DNA from: Segetibacter sp.
Lineage (GTDB): Bacteria > Bacteroidota > Bacteroidia > Chitinophagales > Chitinophagaceae
Assembly: GCA_030146445.1 (NCBI GenBank)
Contig: JASLBT010000118.1
Coordinates: forward strand, 1 to 10,548
DNA length: 10,548 nt
Direction: 5' to 3'
The notes under the pieces were generated by a model that worked only from the letters and a program-made list of their open reading frames with translations, made no database searches and was not told the DNA's origin. Numbering within the stretch: the first letter of the stretch is position 1; every line of letters begins with the position of its first letter. The translations under genes were made by a program, and so were the position numbers. Positions 1 to 7,700 of the stretch are shown here, one piece after another.

Positions 1-419
1 GAATCCTGGTGGCCTCGCAGGTAGCTGCAGGTGAAGAAAATGCATTATCCATTCGTCTTTATGGCGAGAAAGGAGGTATTGAGTGGGCACAACAGGAACC
101 GAATACATTATTGGTGAAGTGGCTCGATGCACCCATGCAGGTTTACCGCGCCGGTGCAAATTACAACGACCGTCTTTACGCGGTTGCTACACAAAATTGT
201 CGAACCCCTGGCGGACATCCCGAGGGATACCTCGAAGCATTTGCCAACATTTACCGCAACTTCGCTTTGGCTTTAACCAATGGTAAAACCAGCCACGATG
301 GCGATAACCAAACTTACGAGTTTCCCGGAGCAGCTGAAGGGGTTCGCGGAATGGCATTTATTGATACCGTTGTTGCTTCGTCGGCGTCAGAAAGCAAATG
401 GACCGGTTTTGTATCCTGA
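1..419 (+). CDS. Gfo/Idh/MocA family oxidoreductase, C-terminal part (5' truncated by window edge)
   Basis: Only the last ~138 residues are present. The frame is open from base 3 to the TGA at 417-419, so the GTG at 9 is almost certainly internal. The segment VAAGEENALSIRLYGEKGG, then LLVKW and TPGGHPEGYLEAFANIYRNF, is typical of the C-terminal substrate-binding half of Gfo/Idh/MocA dehydrogenases. The N-terminal Rossmann fold and the catalytic EKP-type lysine lie outside the window. Family members oxidise or reduce sugars, inositols and their keto derivatives with NAD(P). Members next to DUF1080 and sugar-isomerase genes are associated with 3-keto-sugar metabolism. It is the first gene of a same-strand cluster running to 4303. 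Cytosolic or exported location cannot be judged without the N terminus. Family assignment is firm; substrate is unknown. Confidence 0.9.
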   Translation, partial: ILVASQVAAGEENALSIRLYGEKGGIEWAQQEPNTLLVKWLDAPMQVYRAGANYNDRLYAVATQNCRTPGGHPEGYLEAFANIYRNFALALTNGKTSHDGDNQTYEFPGAAEGVRGMAFIDTVVASSASESKWTGFVS

Positions 420-507
420 TCTTGAGGTTATGGAATTAAGTCTACCCGTACTCCGTTAGCAGCATTTTACATCAAAAAGCCTTTTTTTACAAAATACCAT
501 CAGTTTT

Positions 508-972
508 ATGTTGCCATATCTATCGAGAGTTCAAGTCGTTGTTTTAGTGCTTTTTCTGGCTTTTGTTAATTGTGCTTTTGTAGCTGTTGACAAAAACGGT
601 GCTCACAACGGCAGACCATCAACAAATAGCCTGGTCATTCCGGCAGAGTCAAAACCACAGGTTAAAAAAGTTTCTTTTTTAAACCGCCTTAGACATAAAC
701 TTAGCATCAAACCAAAGAACGGCAAAGGTTTAGTAGCACTTGCGGTAGTGGGTACCATATTAGTATCAATTATCCTTGCTTTAGGTCTTTATATGTTTGC
801 ATTCGCCGGGGCATCAGGAACACTGTTAGCTCTCGTCGGGATCGTTGGTTTCGCATTGATTATATTTGCAGCAGCCAGAATAATAAGAGGGGTAAAAAGA
901 AGACAGCGCACTGCTCATCTAAATCCAAATAAAGACGGAGGATCCGGCATAGTAAATACTGTACTTCAGTGA
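508..972 (+). CDS. Small membrane protein of unknown function (154 aa)
   Basis: I do not recognise a named family. Residues ~7-27 form a hydrophobic signal or anchor segment. A polar linker follows (~28-56), then a strongly basic stretch (~57-73, NRLRHKLSIKPKNGK). Two adjacent hydrophobic helices (~74-100 and ~102-124) are followed by a basic RGVKRRQR patch and a polar tail. This fits a small inner-membrane protein with a processed or anchored N terminus. A Cys at residue 22 (FVNC) does not match a good lipobox. The layout resembles the short 'signal - basic linker - helical hairpin' proteins common in Chitinophagaceae, but that is an impression, not a match. The gene sits 88 bp after the dehydrogenase and 180 bp before the isomerase, and is followed by a terminator-like hairpin, so it may be a separate unit within the sugar locus. 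The ATG at 508 follows an A/T-rich stretch without a clear Shine-Dalgarno. Confidence 0.7.
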   Translation: MLPYLSRVQVVVLVLFLAFVNCAFVAVDKNGAHNGRPSTNSLVIPAESKPQVKKVSFLNRLRHKLSIKPKNGKGLVALAVVGTILVSIILALGLYMFAFAGASGTLLALVGIVGFALIIFAAARIIRGVKRRQRTAHLNPNKDGGSGIVNTVLQ

Positions 973-997
973 AGTCGCAAAGCCCTGGCGAAGACCT

Positions 998-1030
998 AAA
1001 GCTGGCAATACCGGCTTTTGCAATTTTTGT
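998..1030 (+). terminator. Probable Rho-independent terminator after the 154-aa membrane protein gene
   Basis: An 8-bp stem (AAAGCTGG at 998-1005 with CCGGCTTT at 1011-1018, one G-U pair) closes a 5-nt loop CAATA. It is followed by TTGCAATTTTTG, a moderately T-rich tail. It begins 26 nt after the TGA of the small membrane protein gene. Stem and tail are seen directly; function is inferred. Confidence 0.55.
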
Positions 1031-1107
1031 TTGACTGCAGGGGCTCAACAACAGATCATTATCGAAGCCCGGAAACTAAGTGAGCTGACAGCACGCTGAG
1101 TCACTCC

Positions 1108-1120
1108 AGGCTTCAAGCCT
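1108..1120. other. Short perfect hairpin ahead of the isomerase gene
   Basis: AGGCT-TCA-AGCCT is a 5-bp stem with a 3-nt loop, 32 bp upstream of the isomerase ATG at 1153, and is followed by CTACTCGTTTTATTG. It could be a leader structure or a second weak terminator. No good TAnnTTTG promoter box was found between 973 and 1152. The rest of this gap shows no coding potential. Confidence 0.3.
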
Positions 1121-1152
1121 CTACTCGTTTTATTGTTACGAATACAAGCACT

Positions 1153-2208
1153 ATGCAAACATTAAAAGGACCAGCAATATTTCTCGCACAGTTCCTTGGT
1201 GATAAGCCCCCCTTCAATGAGCTCCAATCGATTTGTCGATGGGCACAAGCACTCGGCTACAAAGGAGTTCAAATACCTACCTGGCACAGCGGCTGTATAA
1301 ATCTTCAACTCGCTGCGGAAAGTAAGACCTATGCCGACGAATTAAAGGGTGTAGTGGCTGATGCGGGACTTGAGATTACCGAATTGTCAACCCATTTGCA
1401 GGGACAACTCATTGCTGTTCATCCCGCCTATGATGCTTTATTTGACGGCTTTGCACCAAAAGAAGTGCATGGTAACAGCAAAGCACGAACCGAGTGGGCG
1501 GTAGCCCAACTAAATTATGCTGCAAAGGCGTCGGAAAACCTGGGTTTGAATGCACATGCAACCTTCAGCGGCGCACTACTGTGGCATACCGTATATCCGT
1601 GGCCCCAACGGCCTGCCGGACTTGTTGAAACCGGGTTTACTGAACTTGCCGCACGCTGGCTGCCAATCCTGAATGAGTTCGACCGCTGTGGCGTCGACCT
1701 GTGCTACGAAATTCATCCCGGAGAAGATCTTCACGATGGCGAGAGTTACGAACGTTTTCTCGAAAAAGTAAACGGTCATGCCCGTGCCTGTCTCTTGTAC
1801 GATCCCAGCCATTTTGTATTACAGTGCCTCGACTACCTGTCGTATATCGATCACTACCATGAACGCATAAAAATGTTCCATGTCAAGGACGCCGAGTTTA
1901 ATCCCACTGGTAAGCAAGGGGTATATGGTGGTTACCAGCCGTGGATCGACAGGGCAGGAAGGTTTAGGTCGCTCGGCGATGGTCAGGTAGATTTCAAAGC
2001 AATATTCAGTAAACTTGCACAGTACGATTTTAAAGGTTGGGCGGTTTTGGAATGGGAGTGTTGCATAAAACACCCCGAAGATGGTGCCCGTGAAGGAGCC
2101 CTTTTTATAAGGGACCACATCATCAATGTTACAGAAAAAGCTTTCGACGATTTTGCTGCGACGGGATCTAACGAAGGTTTCAACCGCAGCGTACTCGGGC
2201 TTTCTTAG
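1153..2208 (+). CDS. Sugar phosphate isomerase/epimerase-like TIM-barrel protein (xylose isomerase-like family)
   Basis: This 351-residue protein belongs to the xylose-isomerase-like / AP-endonuclease-2 barrel superfamily. The expected divalent-metal ligands can be read in order: E186 in CYEIHPGE, D217 and H220 in LYDPSH, H243 in FHVKD, and E300 in VLEWE. The early strand with YKGVQIPTW (~36-44) and the ELSTHLQGQ segment (~77-85) fit the N-terminal barrel strands. There is no signal peptide, so it is probably cytoplasmic. Relatives isomerise or epimerise sugars, or act on 3-keto-sugars and inosose-type compounds. Beside Gfo/Idh/MocA and DUF1080 genes, a role in converting keto-sugar intermediates is likely. 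Length is normal for the long Bacteroidota subgroup that co-occurs with these genes. The ATG at 1153 gives a natural N terminus. The cytochrome gene starts 62 bp downstream. Superfamily assignment is firm; reaction and substrate are not known. Confidence 0.9.
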   Translation: MQTLKGPAIFLAQFLGDKPPFNELQSICRWAQALGYKGVQIPTWHSGCINLQLAAESKTYADELKGVVADAGLEITELSTHLQGQLIAVHPAYDALFDGFAPKEVHGNSKARTEWAVAQLNYAAKASENLGLNAHATFSGALLWHTVYPWPQRPAGLVETGFTELAARWLPILNEFDRCGVDLCYEIHPGEDLHDGESYERFLEKVNGHARACLLYDPSHFVLQCLDYLSYIDHYHERIKMFHVKDAEFNPTGKQGVYGGYQPWIDRAGRFRSLGDGQVDFKAIFSKLAQYDFKGWAVLEWECCIKHPEDGAREGALFIRDHIINVTEKAFDDFAATGSNEGFNRSVLGLS

Positions 2209-2270
2209 GCTCGCGACTCCTCAAAAGGTGTTATTCCATCGCCACCTTAAATGAATAATACAATCCTCAT

Positions 2271-2657
2271 ATGAAAAAACTCTTCGTCATCTTCTTAATC
2301 ACGGTTGGTGTTTACGCATGCTCCGGGCCGGAAACCAAAGAGGAAAAAACCAAAGAACTGGCAGCAGAGGCTCCGGCATCCCCTACATCACCTGATTATG
2401 AAAAAGGGTTGTCGCTTATTGCTCAATCCGATTGCCTCACCTGTCACAAGGTGGATGAAAAAGTTACCGGACCCGCTTATCGCGACGTGGCGAATAAGTA
2501 CCCTGATAACCAGGAAACCATTGAGTACCTCGCAGGCAAAATCATCAAAGGTGGCGCGGGGGTATGGGGCACCATACCAATGACCCCACACCCAAACCTC
2601 GCCCAGGAGGATGCTCAAACCATGGCCCGATACATTTTACTCCTGAAAAAGAAATAA
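2271..2657 (+). CDS. Lipoprotein c-type cytochrome (class I, mono-haem)
   Basis: Residues 1-16 form a lipoprotein signal with the lipid-anchor cysteine at C17 (VYAC). A Glu/Lys/Ala/Pro-rich linker (~18-42) tethers the haem domain. C55-L-T-C58-H59 is the single CXXCH haem-binding motif, and M104 in GTIPMTPHP is the likely sixth ligand, as in small cytochrome c-551/552-like domains. The VTGPAYRDVANKY segment after the haem is also typical. It should carry electrons on the periplasmic side of a membrane. In related Bacteroidota loci such a cytochrome sits beside sugar dehydrogenase, DUF1080 and ThuA genes and is thought to accept electrons from sugar oxidation. The partner dehydrogenase would be outside this window. 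A weak dyad (AAGGTG at 2225-2230, CACCTT at 2243-2248) lies just upstream. The stop at 2655-2657 is one base from the next ATG, so the pair is very likely cotranscribed and translationally coupled. Confidence 0.92.
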   Translation: MKKLFVIFLITVGVYACSGPETKEEKTKELAAEAPASPTSPDYEKGLSLIAQSDCLTCHKVDEKVTGPAYRDVANKYPDNQETIEYLAGKIIKGGAGVWGTIPMTPHPNLAQEDAQTMARYILLLKKK

Positions 2658-2658
2658 C

Positions 2659-3381
2659 ATGAGAAAACTTGCCGTACATTTCCTTGCCTTTGGATTGCTT
2701 TCTTTAACCGCTTGCGCTCAGCCAATTTCAAATGCCATGAACAAAGCAGAAACGCCTGCAGCGAAATGGGAAAAGCTGTTCGATGGAAAAACAACCTCGG
2801 GATGGCATACCTACGGACAAACCAGCGCAGGCACAGGGTGGAATGTTCAGGACGGGGCCTTGCACCTTCAACCAGGCGGCGAAGGTCAAACCGGCCGTGG
2901 CGACCTGGTTACGGATGGTGAATACGGCGACTTCCACCTTAAACTCGAATGGAAGATCTCCAGGGGTGGCAACAGTGGAGTAATATTCTATATTCACGAC
3001 AACAAGCAGAAATACCCGCAAACCTACAATACGGGTTTGGAGATGCAGGTGCTCGACAACGACGGTCACCCTGATGGGAAAATTCATAAACATCGCGCTG
3101 GCGACCTTTACGACCTTGTAGCATGCAAACCTGAAACGGTAAAGCCCGTTGGAGAATGGAACCAGGTTGAGGTGATATCCAATACCGGCAAACTGCAGTT
3201 TATACTCAATGGTACCCAGGTCGTCGCAACAACATTGTGGAACGATGACTGGAAACAAATGGTTGCTGCAAGCAAGTTTAAATCCATGCCTGACTTCGGC
3301 ACTTATAAAACCGGCAAAATATCCCTGCAGGATCATGGCAACGAAGTTTGGTTCCGGAACATTATGATCCGGAGTTTATAA
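2659..3381 (+). CDS. DUF1080 / 3-keto-disaccharide hydrolase family lipoprotein
   Basis: This 240-residue protein has a lipoprotein signal with lipobox LTAC and acyl-anchor C19, so it is probably attached to a periplasmic membrane face. From residue ~36 it is a single DUF1080 domain (Pfam 3keto-disac_hyd, a concanavalin-like beta-sandwich). LFDGKTTSGWH (40-50), GNSGVIFY (104-111), GLEMQVLDNDGH (126-137) and the closing ISLQDHGNEVWFRNIMIR (221-238) are the family's hallmark stretches. Characterised relatives cleave the glycosidic bond of 3-keto-glycosides by an elimination/hydration route. This fits a pathway in which a dehydrogenase first oxidises C3 of the sugar. It starts one base after the cytochrome stop codon, which ties sugar cleavage to electron transfer. 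A GC-rich repeat block begins at its stop. Family assignment is very secure; the natural substrate is inferred only at the pathway level. Confidence 0.94.
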   Translation: MRKLAVHFLAFGLLSLTACAQPISNAMNKAETPAAKWEKLFDGKTTSGWHTYGQTSAGTGWNVQDGALHLQPGGEGQTGRGDLVTDGEYGDFHLKLEWKISRGGNSGVIFYIHDNKQKYPQTYNTGLEMQVLDNDGHPDGKIHKHRAGDLYDLVACKPETVKPVGEWNQVEVISNTGKLQFILNGTQVVATTLWNDDWKQMVAASKFKSMPDFGTYKTGKISLQDHGNEVWFRNIMIRSL

Positions 3382-3526
3382 GCAGCATACTTTGGGGCTT
3401 TGCACACCAGTGCTGTCCAGGCAGTAGCCCGGGCTTCTCCGGGCTGCGCTTCGCTCCGGCCCCGCCCCAAAGGCGTGGCTGCCCCTTCGTATCCCGCAGC
3501 CCTTCGGCATTTGTGCATAAAGCTGC
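3380..3526. repeat. GC-rich intergenic block with flanking inverted repeats (MITE/REP-like)
   Basis: The ~145 bp between DUF1080 and ThuA differ sharply in composition from their surroundings; the core ~3420-3485 is rich in GCCC/CCGG runs. Imperfect inverted repeats flank it. GCTTTGCACA (3397-3406) matches the reverse complement of TGTGCATAAAGC (3512-3523) apart from a 2-nt insertion. AAGCAGC (3380-3386) matches the reverse complement of GCTGCTT (3522-3528). Inside is a perfect 7-bp hairpin, AGCCCGG (3426-3432) with CCGGGCT (3439-3445) around GCTTCT, plus a CGCC/GGCG dyad further right. No transposase is present. This arrangement suits a non-autonomous mobile repeat or a REP-type extragenic palindrome. 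The strong hairpin could also weaken read-through into the ThuA gene. Structure is seen; mobility and dispersal are inferred. Confidence 0.5.
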
Positions 3527-3562
3527 TTTCAACTACCGGTCTTTTAACAATCAAACTCCCTT

Positions 3563-4303
3563 ATGAAACTTCTACTTCCTGCTGTCCTGGCCGCCACTAT
3601 CGCTTTATTTGTGTATGCACAGGCGACAAAAAAATCACGAGCCAAACCTGCTGCCATATTGGTGTTCTCAAAAACAAGGGGCTTTCGGCACGAGAGCATA
3701 CCGTATGGAATAGCTGCAATTAAAAAGCTCGGGCTCGAAAACAAGTTTACGGTTACTGCTACGGAAGACTCTTCCATGTTTAACCCCGACACTTTAAAGA
3801 ACTACCAGGCAGTTTTGTTCCTAAGTACTACCGGTGACGTTTTAAACAGCGACCAGGAGGCAGCCTTTACGGCGTATGTAAGAAATGGCGGTGCTTATGT
3901 CGGCGTACATGCTGCTGCCGACTGCGAATACAAATGGGAGTGGTATGGCAAACTGGTAGGCGCTTATTTCAAATCGCACCCAAAGCAACAAATGGCTAAG
4001 GTCATGGTCGTTCAGCCGAAGCATGCCTCAACAAAGGCCCTCCCCAAAGAATGGGTACGCTTCGACGAATGGTATAATTACAAAAACATAAACCCCGACG
4101 TAAAAGTGCTGATGAAGCTCGACGAATCCTCTTACAAGGGTGGAGAAAATGGCGACAATCACCCAATCGCATGGTACCACACTTACGATGGGGGACGCGC
4201 TTTTTATACCGGTCTCGGTCATACCAACGCGTCATTTGCAGAGCCGAAGTTTTTGGGGCACCTTCTGGGCGGCATTGAATATGCACTCGGCCGTAAGAAA
4301 TAG
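3563..4303 (+). CDS. Secreted ThuA-domain (trehalose utilisation) protein
   Basis: Residues 1-20 form a signal peptide ending FVYAQ, so the protein is exported to the periplasm. The remainder (~29-246) is one ThuA domain, a glutamine-amidotransferase-like alpha/beta fold. Diagnostic stretches are FSKTRGFRHESI (35-46), AVLFLSTTGDVL (83-94), GGAYVGVHAAAD (109-120), FDEWYNY (167-173) and WYHTYDGGRAFYTGLGH (204-220). ThuA in rhizobia acts with ThuB in making or handling 3-ketotrehalose. Bacteroidota paralogues recur beside DUF1080, cytochrome c and sugar-dehydrogenase genes, but their exact reaction is unsettled. At 246 residues it is a normal single-domain member. The usual amidotransferase catalytic Cys is not evident in GVHAAAD, which is normal for this family. 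The gene is 181 bp after DUF1080, separated by the GC-rich repeat, so co-transcription is uncertain. No Shine-Dalgarno is visible. Confidence 0.92.
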   Translation: MKLLLPAVLAATIALFVYAQATKKSRAKPAAILVFSKTRGFRHESIPYGIAAIKKLGLENKFTVTATEDSSMFNPDTLKNYQAVLFLSTTGDVLNSDQEAAFTAYVRNGGAYVGVHAAADCEYKWEWYGKLVGAYFKSHPKQQMAKVMVVQPKHASTKALPKEWVRFDEWYNYKNINPDVKVLMKLDESSYKGGENGDNHPIAWYHTYDGGRAFYTGLGHTNASFAEPKFLGHLLGGIEYALGRKK

Positions 4304-4722
4304 CAAAAGGCACACGACTTCGATAATTACCTACAACTGTATTTATTGTTGATACATCATGATGAATAAGCTGCGCAGGGCTAAAGTTATCGGCTGCCAT
4401 TTATGGCCGACGATTACAACTTAATTCACCGTGCCTGTGGCCGACAGCGCTGGTTCGGATGCTCCCCAGCCCCATTAAAAGCCACCATCCTTCGGCTACA
4501 TCCTGACCAGAGAAAATAAAAATTGCAGTACTCAACACAGATGTTTTCACGCCGCAGCAATCTGCGCTTTGGCAGTACCCATTGCTGAACTTACCCGTAA
4601 ACATAACGTCGGAGATTTACCTGCAAACACCAGCCTGGCAAGGTTAACCCTATTGTCTTGAAGGAACGGGCCCGGGGTAAGTACGATCACCCGGCATGTT
4701 CGAAAGCATCGTTCCTGAAATC
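4304..4722. other. 419-bp convergent intergenic region, no convincing gene
   Basis: This gap lies between the ends of the + strand ThuA gene and the - strand PKD gene. It contains a perfect 10-bp palindrome CATCATGATG (4355-4364). A stem of TCGGC (4390-4394) with GCCGA (4406-4410) may help end ThuA transcription, though no T-run follows. A folded element lies at 4662-4716. Short open frames exist on both strands (minus 4401-4604; plus 4507-4635) but none has recognisable motifs, a signal peptide or a convincing start. One plus-strand stretch is discussed separately as a possible gene remnant. Confidence 0.6.
4662..4716 (-). terminator. Branched stem-loop just after the PKD gene stop (terminator or 3'-end structure)
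   Basis: AGGAACG (4662-4668) and CGTTCCT (4710-4716) form a perfect 7-bp outer stem that encloses a CCGGG (4672-4676) / CCCGG (4690-4694) inner hairpin and a TTCGAA palindrome. On the minus strand it begins six bases beyond the stop codon (4723-4725). The sequence that follows (TCAAGACAATAGG) is not T-rich, so it is not a classic intrinsic terminator. It may instead stabilise the 3' end of the very long mRNA. Confidence 0.4.
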
Positions 4723-7700
4723 TTACTTTAGTATGGTTATGGAGCCACCAAATGGTTTGATGCCCTGGCTTCTGAGTTCAATAACATAGTAATATACCGC
4801 TACTGGTAATGGCGCTCCCTTGTAGGTTCCATTCCATGGTTGTTCGTAGCCATCGGAATGAAAGAGCAGTTGCCCATGCCGGTTGAAAATGTCCACTTTG
4901 GCATCAGGGAAGTATTGCAGGTTATTGATGATCCAGGTATCATTTATGCCGTCGCCGTTTGGAGAGAACACATTTGGAATGTAAAGTTTCAACACCCTAA
5001 AGGCCACATCGTCGCTGCTGCTACAACCGCCAATTCCTGTCACCGTCAGTTTGTACAGAATGTCTGCTTCAGGAGCTATTGCCGGCCGCAAGGCTGTATC
5101 ATTCGACAAGTATGTTGAGGGTGTCCACCGGAACCGGGCATCACTGGCTGTAACGGTAGGATTTAGATTACCCCGCCACCCCATCAACACCACCTGGTCT
5201 GCGCCGGCATATACCCGAGGGTAATCGTAAATTGTCATTTTGACGCCGTTGGAGGCCGCTGTACGACTGGTAACACAACGTTCGCTGCTCGTAAGAACGC
5301 AGGTCACCACATCCCCATTTGCCAGCGAAGCCGTGGTAAAGCTATCTGTGTTTGTGCCAACGTTCTTTCCATTAACCTGCCACTGGAATGAGGGGTTAGT
5401 ACCCCCATTCACAACAGCCGCAGTAAATGTTACGGGCGTTCTTACGCAAACATTATTTGTCCTCGCATTAATGGTTATGGCTGGTGTAAGGTTGGCGTTA
5501 ACCGTCATACGAATTCCATTCGACTGTGCTGCAGTAGTGGAGATACAAAGAATGCTGCTCTTTAAAATGCTCGATACTACATCTTTGTCACTCAGGGTGG
5601 TAATTACCAGGCTGTCTGCCGCAGTACCAACATCTCTGCCGTTAACCTGCCATTGATACTGTGGTGCATTACCGCCATTTACCGGGTGCGCCTTAAAGGT
5701 TACCGGACTTCCGGCACAAATGTTCGTGTCGGAGGCCGTTATCGTAATAGAGGGTGTCACGGTGGTATTTACCACGATGAAGTTTGGCGAAACGATGCTA
5801 TCGCTACAGCCAAACAGGGAGGATGTTACAACCAGTTTCACCGTATAGCTTCCGCTTCCATTGTAAAAGTGTGATGGGTTCCTGAGGGTAGAAGTACCCC
5901 CGTCTCCAAACGACCACAGATAACTCAACGTGCCCATTGCGGAACTGCTGTCCGTAAATTGTACCAGCGATGAGTCGCATAAGACGGTTTTATCTGCTCC
6001 GAACTTCGGGAACATCTGTTCAATAACTATAGAATCTTTGCCATTCACCGGTACAACGCAACCTCTAACGTCGCGTAATAAAATCTGAGGAAGAAATTTG
6101 CCACCGGTTGTATAAACATTTGAGGTAACCGAATCTGCGGTAGTGATCGAGTTGCCATCGCCAAAGTTCCATATGTATTCCACCTGCCTCGAACTGTGCG
6201 CCGTAAAGGTGATAGGTAAGGGAGCACAACCGGTCAAAGGAGTGTACGTTAAGGTAGCATCAAGCAGGTCAACATTAATGACCTTGTATGCCGAGTCCTG
6301 GCAACCACCAGGGCTGGTGACAACCAGCTTCACCTGGTACGTTTTCGAAGAAGAAAATACGTTCACCGGGTTTTGCAGAGATGAGGTGTTTCCATTATCA
6401 AAGTCCCACGACCAGCTGCTTGCATAAGTACTGCTGTCGAAGAAAGATATTTGTATGGGCTGGCAAATGAAACTGTCACTAGCTGAAAAAAGGGCTTTTG
6501 GGCTTTGTACGCTAATGTAGTTTGGCTTGGTTACGGTGTCAATACAACCACTTTCGCTTGTAATGATCAGGCTTACAGAGTAGCTGCCCGCCTGCGCATA
6601 GGTATGCGTAGGTGTTGCGCCGGTCGAAGTATTGCCATCGCCAAAATTCCATTGATAAGTAAGGTTTGCACCAGTGGACAAACTCGAAAAGTTTACAGGA
6701 GCACCGGGGCAGGTAAGTGTATCTGGCGAAGTAAACTCGGCGTTTGCTTTCGCAACAGTGAGGACAGCTGCTTTAAACACGCTGTCGGTGCAGCCAAAGC
6801 TATCCGTCACCTTCAGAGCGATGCCGAAAACGCCTGTTGAGTTGTACGTATGCTGAAAAGGTGGATTGGTAAAGGACTGGCGAATGCCATCACCAAAATT
6901 CCAATCCCATATGGCGATGGGATGAGTACCATCAGTAACTGTTGAGTCGGTAAAAGTAACAGGGGTAGCAAAACATATCGGCGGTGTTACTGCAGCAAAA
7001 CCTGCTGTCGGACCATAGATCCTAACGGGGCCGGCCAATGAGAACGTATCGATACATCCAACCGAATCAGTAGTAATTACCGCCGGTACAAACGATCCGT
7101 TCGAAGCATAGGTATGTATTGCCGGAACAAAGGCTGTTGTCGTTGATAATGGATTATCCATACCTGTGAAAAACCAGCTGTACTTAATGATATTACTGGT
7201 GTCGGCTCCCGGTAGGGTGAAATTTACCGGTGTCCCCCGGCAAATCTCCGGTTTGTCAACCGCCAATGTTCCGCGCTTGTCCAGTACTTTGATCCTCTTT
7301 GCCAGTGTATCTGCACAAGCTCCGTTGGTAACAATAAGCTCAACAAGATAATTACCGGGAGCAGCATAGGTGTGAGTGGGGCTAACCTGTGTGGTGGTAC
7401 CTCCATCGCCGAAATTCCAACTCCAGGTCTTGGCGTCGATTGAACCGTCTAAAAACTGCCGGGTCAGCCGGTCGGTACAAAGGAATGAGGTATCGAAGTT
7501 AGCCACAGGAGGAATCACATAGATATAGTCCTTTTTAACCAGGGTGTCGCTGCAGCCAAAACTGGTAGCTATTAATGTGATCGTCTGCTTACCCGTATCA
7601 GAAAAAACATGCATTGGGTGCTGGAGTGTAGAACTTGTGCCACCATCAAAAATCCAGAGCCATTCATTAACATTGCCCGTAGAAAGGTCGGTAAAGTTTA

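Noticed and set aside
508..573. Lipoprotein signal in the 154-aa protein (Cys 22)
   Set aside because: The residues before Cys (FVN) do not fit a lipobox, so an ordinary signal or anchor is more likely.
2728..3336. 202-codon open frame on the minus strand opposite DUF1080
   Set aside because: It is antisense to a gene with clear family motifs, has no recognisable domain, and has a Cys/Phe-rich composition typical of a shadow frame.
3400..3723. 107-codon plus-strand frame across the GC-rich block into ThuA
   Set aside because: It reads through the palindromic repeat (Arg/Pro/Ala-rich translation) and overlaps the ThuA signal peptide in another frame.
4401..4604. 67-codon minus-strand frame in the convergent gap
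   Set aside because: No motifs, no ribosome site, unlikely composition; the plus strand is no better, so no gene is called.
5240..5656. 138-codon plus-strand frame opposite the Ig-like repeats
   Set aside because: It is a mirror of the regularly repeated PKD/Ig coding sequence on the minus strand, as are the other plus-strand frames between 4840 and 8497.
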